A stretch of 5,366 nucleotides of DNA, from the NCBI GenBank assembly GCA_903903705.1, contig CAIUZU010000304.1:1-5366 (forward strand), written 5' to 3'. Origin of the DNA: an uncultured Helicobacteraceae bacterium. Lineage in GTDB: Bacteria; Campylobacterota; Campylobacteria; Campylobacterales; Sulfurimonadaceae. A model generated the notes under the pieces. That model did no database searches, was not told the DNA's origin, and saw nothing but the letters and a program-made list of their open reading frames with translations. Within the stretch, counting starts at the first letter, position 1, and each line of letters opens with the position of its first letter. A program made the translations under genes and the position numbers. Of the stretch, positions 5,286 to 5,366 are shown piece after piece.

Positions 5286-5366
5286 GAATTTTCTTCTTCT
5301 TCCTCTTGCTTTTCTCATTTTCTTATGGAGATAAACTACAAAGCACGGTAGATGGAGATCTTTTAA
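5279..5366 (+). CDS. Exported protein of unknown function, N-terminal part only
   Basis: Twenty-nine codons are visible before the window ends. The product begins MVRIFFFFLLLFSFSYG and continues DKLQSTVDGDLL. One positive charge, an unbroken Phe/Leu core and a small Gly near residue 17 make a short Sec signal peptide likely, so the mature protein should be periplasmic or on the outer membrane. AGAGG at 5268-5272 lies 6 nt before the ATG, and the gene overlaps the rodZ stop by 7 nt, so it is probably translationally coupled and in the same operon. An ATG at 5275 in another frame soon hits a stop and is discarded. Four TTC triplets (5291-5302) encode Phe; a change in their number would not shift the frame. 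Function cannot be judged from this fragment. Confidence 0.75.
   Translation, partial: MVRIFFFFLLLFSFSYGDKLQSTVDGDLL

Noticed and set aside
5291..5302. Four TTC repeats as a phase-variable tract.
   Set aside because: The repeat is short and trinucleotide, so slippage would only change the number of Phe in a signal peptide.

Overview
This AT-rich window looks like ordinary chromosomal housekeeping DNA from a Campylobacterota (epsilonproteobacterial) genome, most likely Sulfurimonas or a close relative. That placement is an inference from base composition, short divergent spacing, TAAAAT-type -10 boxes without obvious -35 boxes, and the general look of the RsmE, RsmI and RlmB proteins. No database search was possible. 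I see no mobile element, CRISPR array, tRNA or rRNA.

Layout. The left quarter carries moeA on the minus strand (stop at 51, chosen start at 1271). A 37-bp divergent gap (1272-1308) appears to hold two overlapping promoters. From there everything reads on the plus strand: an unrecognised four-helix membrane protein (1309-1716); rsmE, probably starting at a TTG that overlaps the preceding stop (1713-2384); a 153-bp gap (2385-2537) with a promoter-like box and a structured leader; rpmE for zinc-type ribosomal protein L31 (2538-2738); rsmI starting at a TTG 12 nt after the rpmE stop (2751-3566); a 40-bp gap with a second promoter-like box; an rlmB/TrmH-family rRNA methyltransferase (3607-4287); a RodZ-like membrane protein overlapping it by 4 nt (4284-5285); and the first 29 codons of an exported protein that runs off the right edge (5279-5366).

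How the genes fit together. The plus-strand block from rsmE to rlmB is a ribosome-maturation cluster. It has three rRNA methyltransferases, expected to act on 16S U1498 (RsmE), 16S C1402 (RsmI) and 23S G2251 (RlmB), plus L31, a protein of the bridge between the subunits. RodZ, a cell-shape and MreB-anchoring protein, and an exported protein are translationally coupled behind them. MoeA belongs to a separate pathway, the last step of molybdenum cofactor synthesis, and is transcribed away from the cluster.

The parts most worth a second look are regulatory. Two genes (1309 and 3607) have a -10-like hexamer exactly 6 nt before the ATG and no convincing ribosome binding site, which predicts leaderless mRNAs. 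The rpmE leader has an inverted repeat right against the ribosome binding site, a 15-bp near-perfect palindrome and a pair of mutually exclusive stems. I found no evidence for an undescribed multi-gene system.
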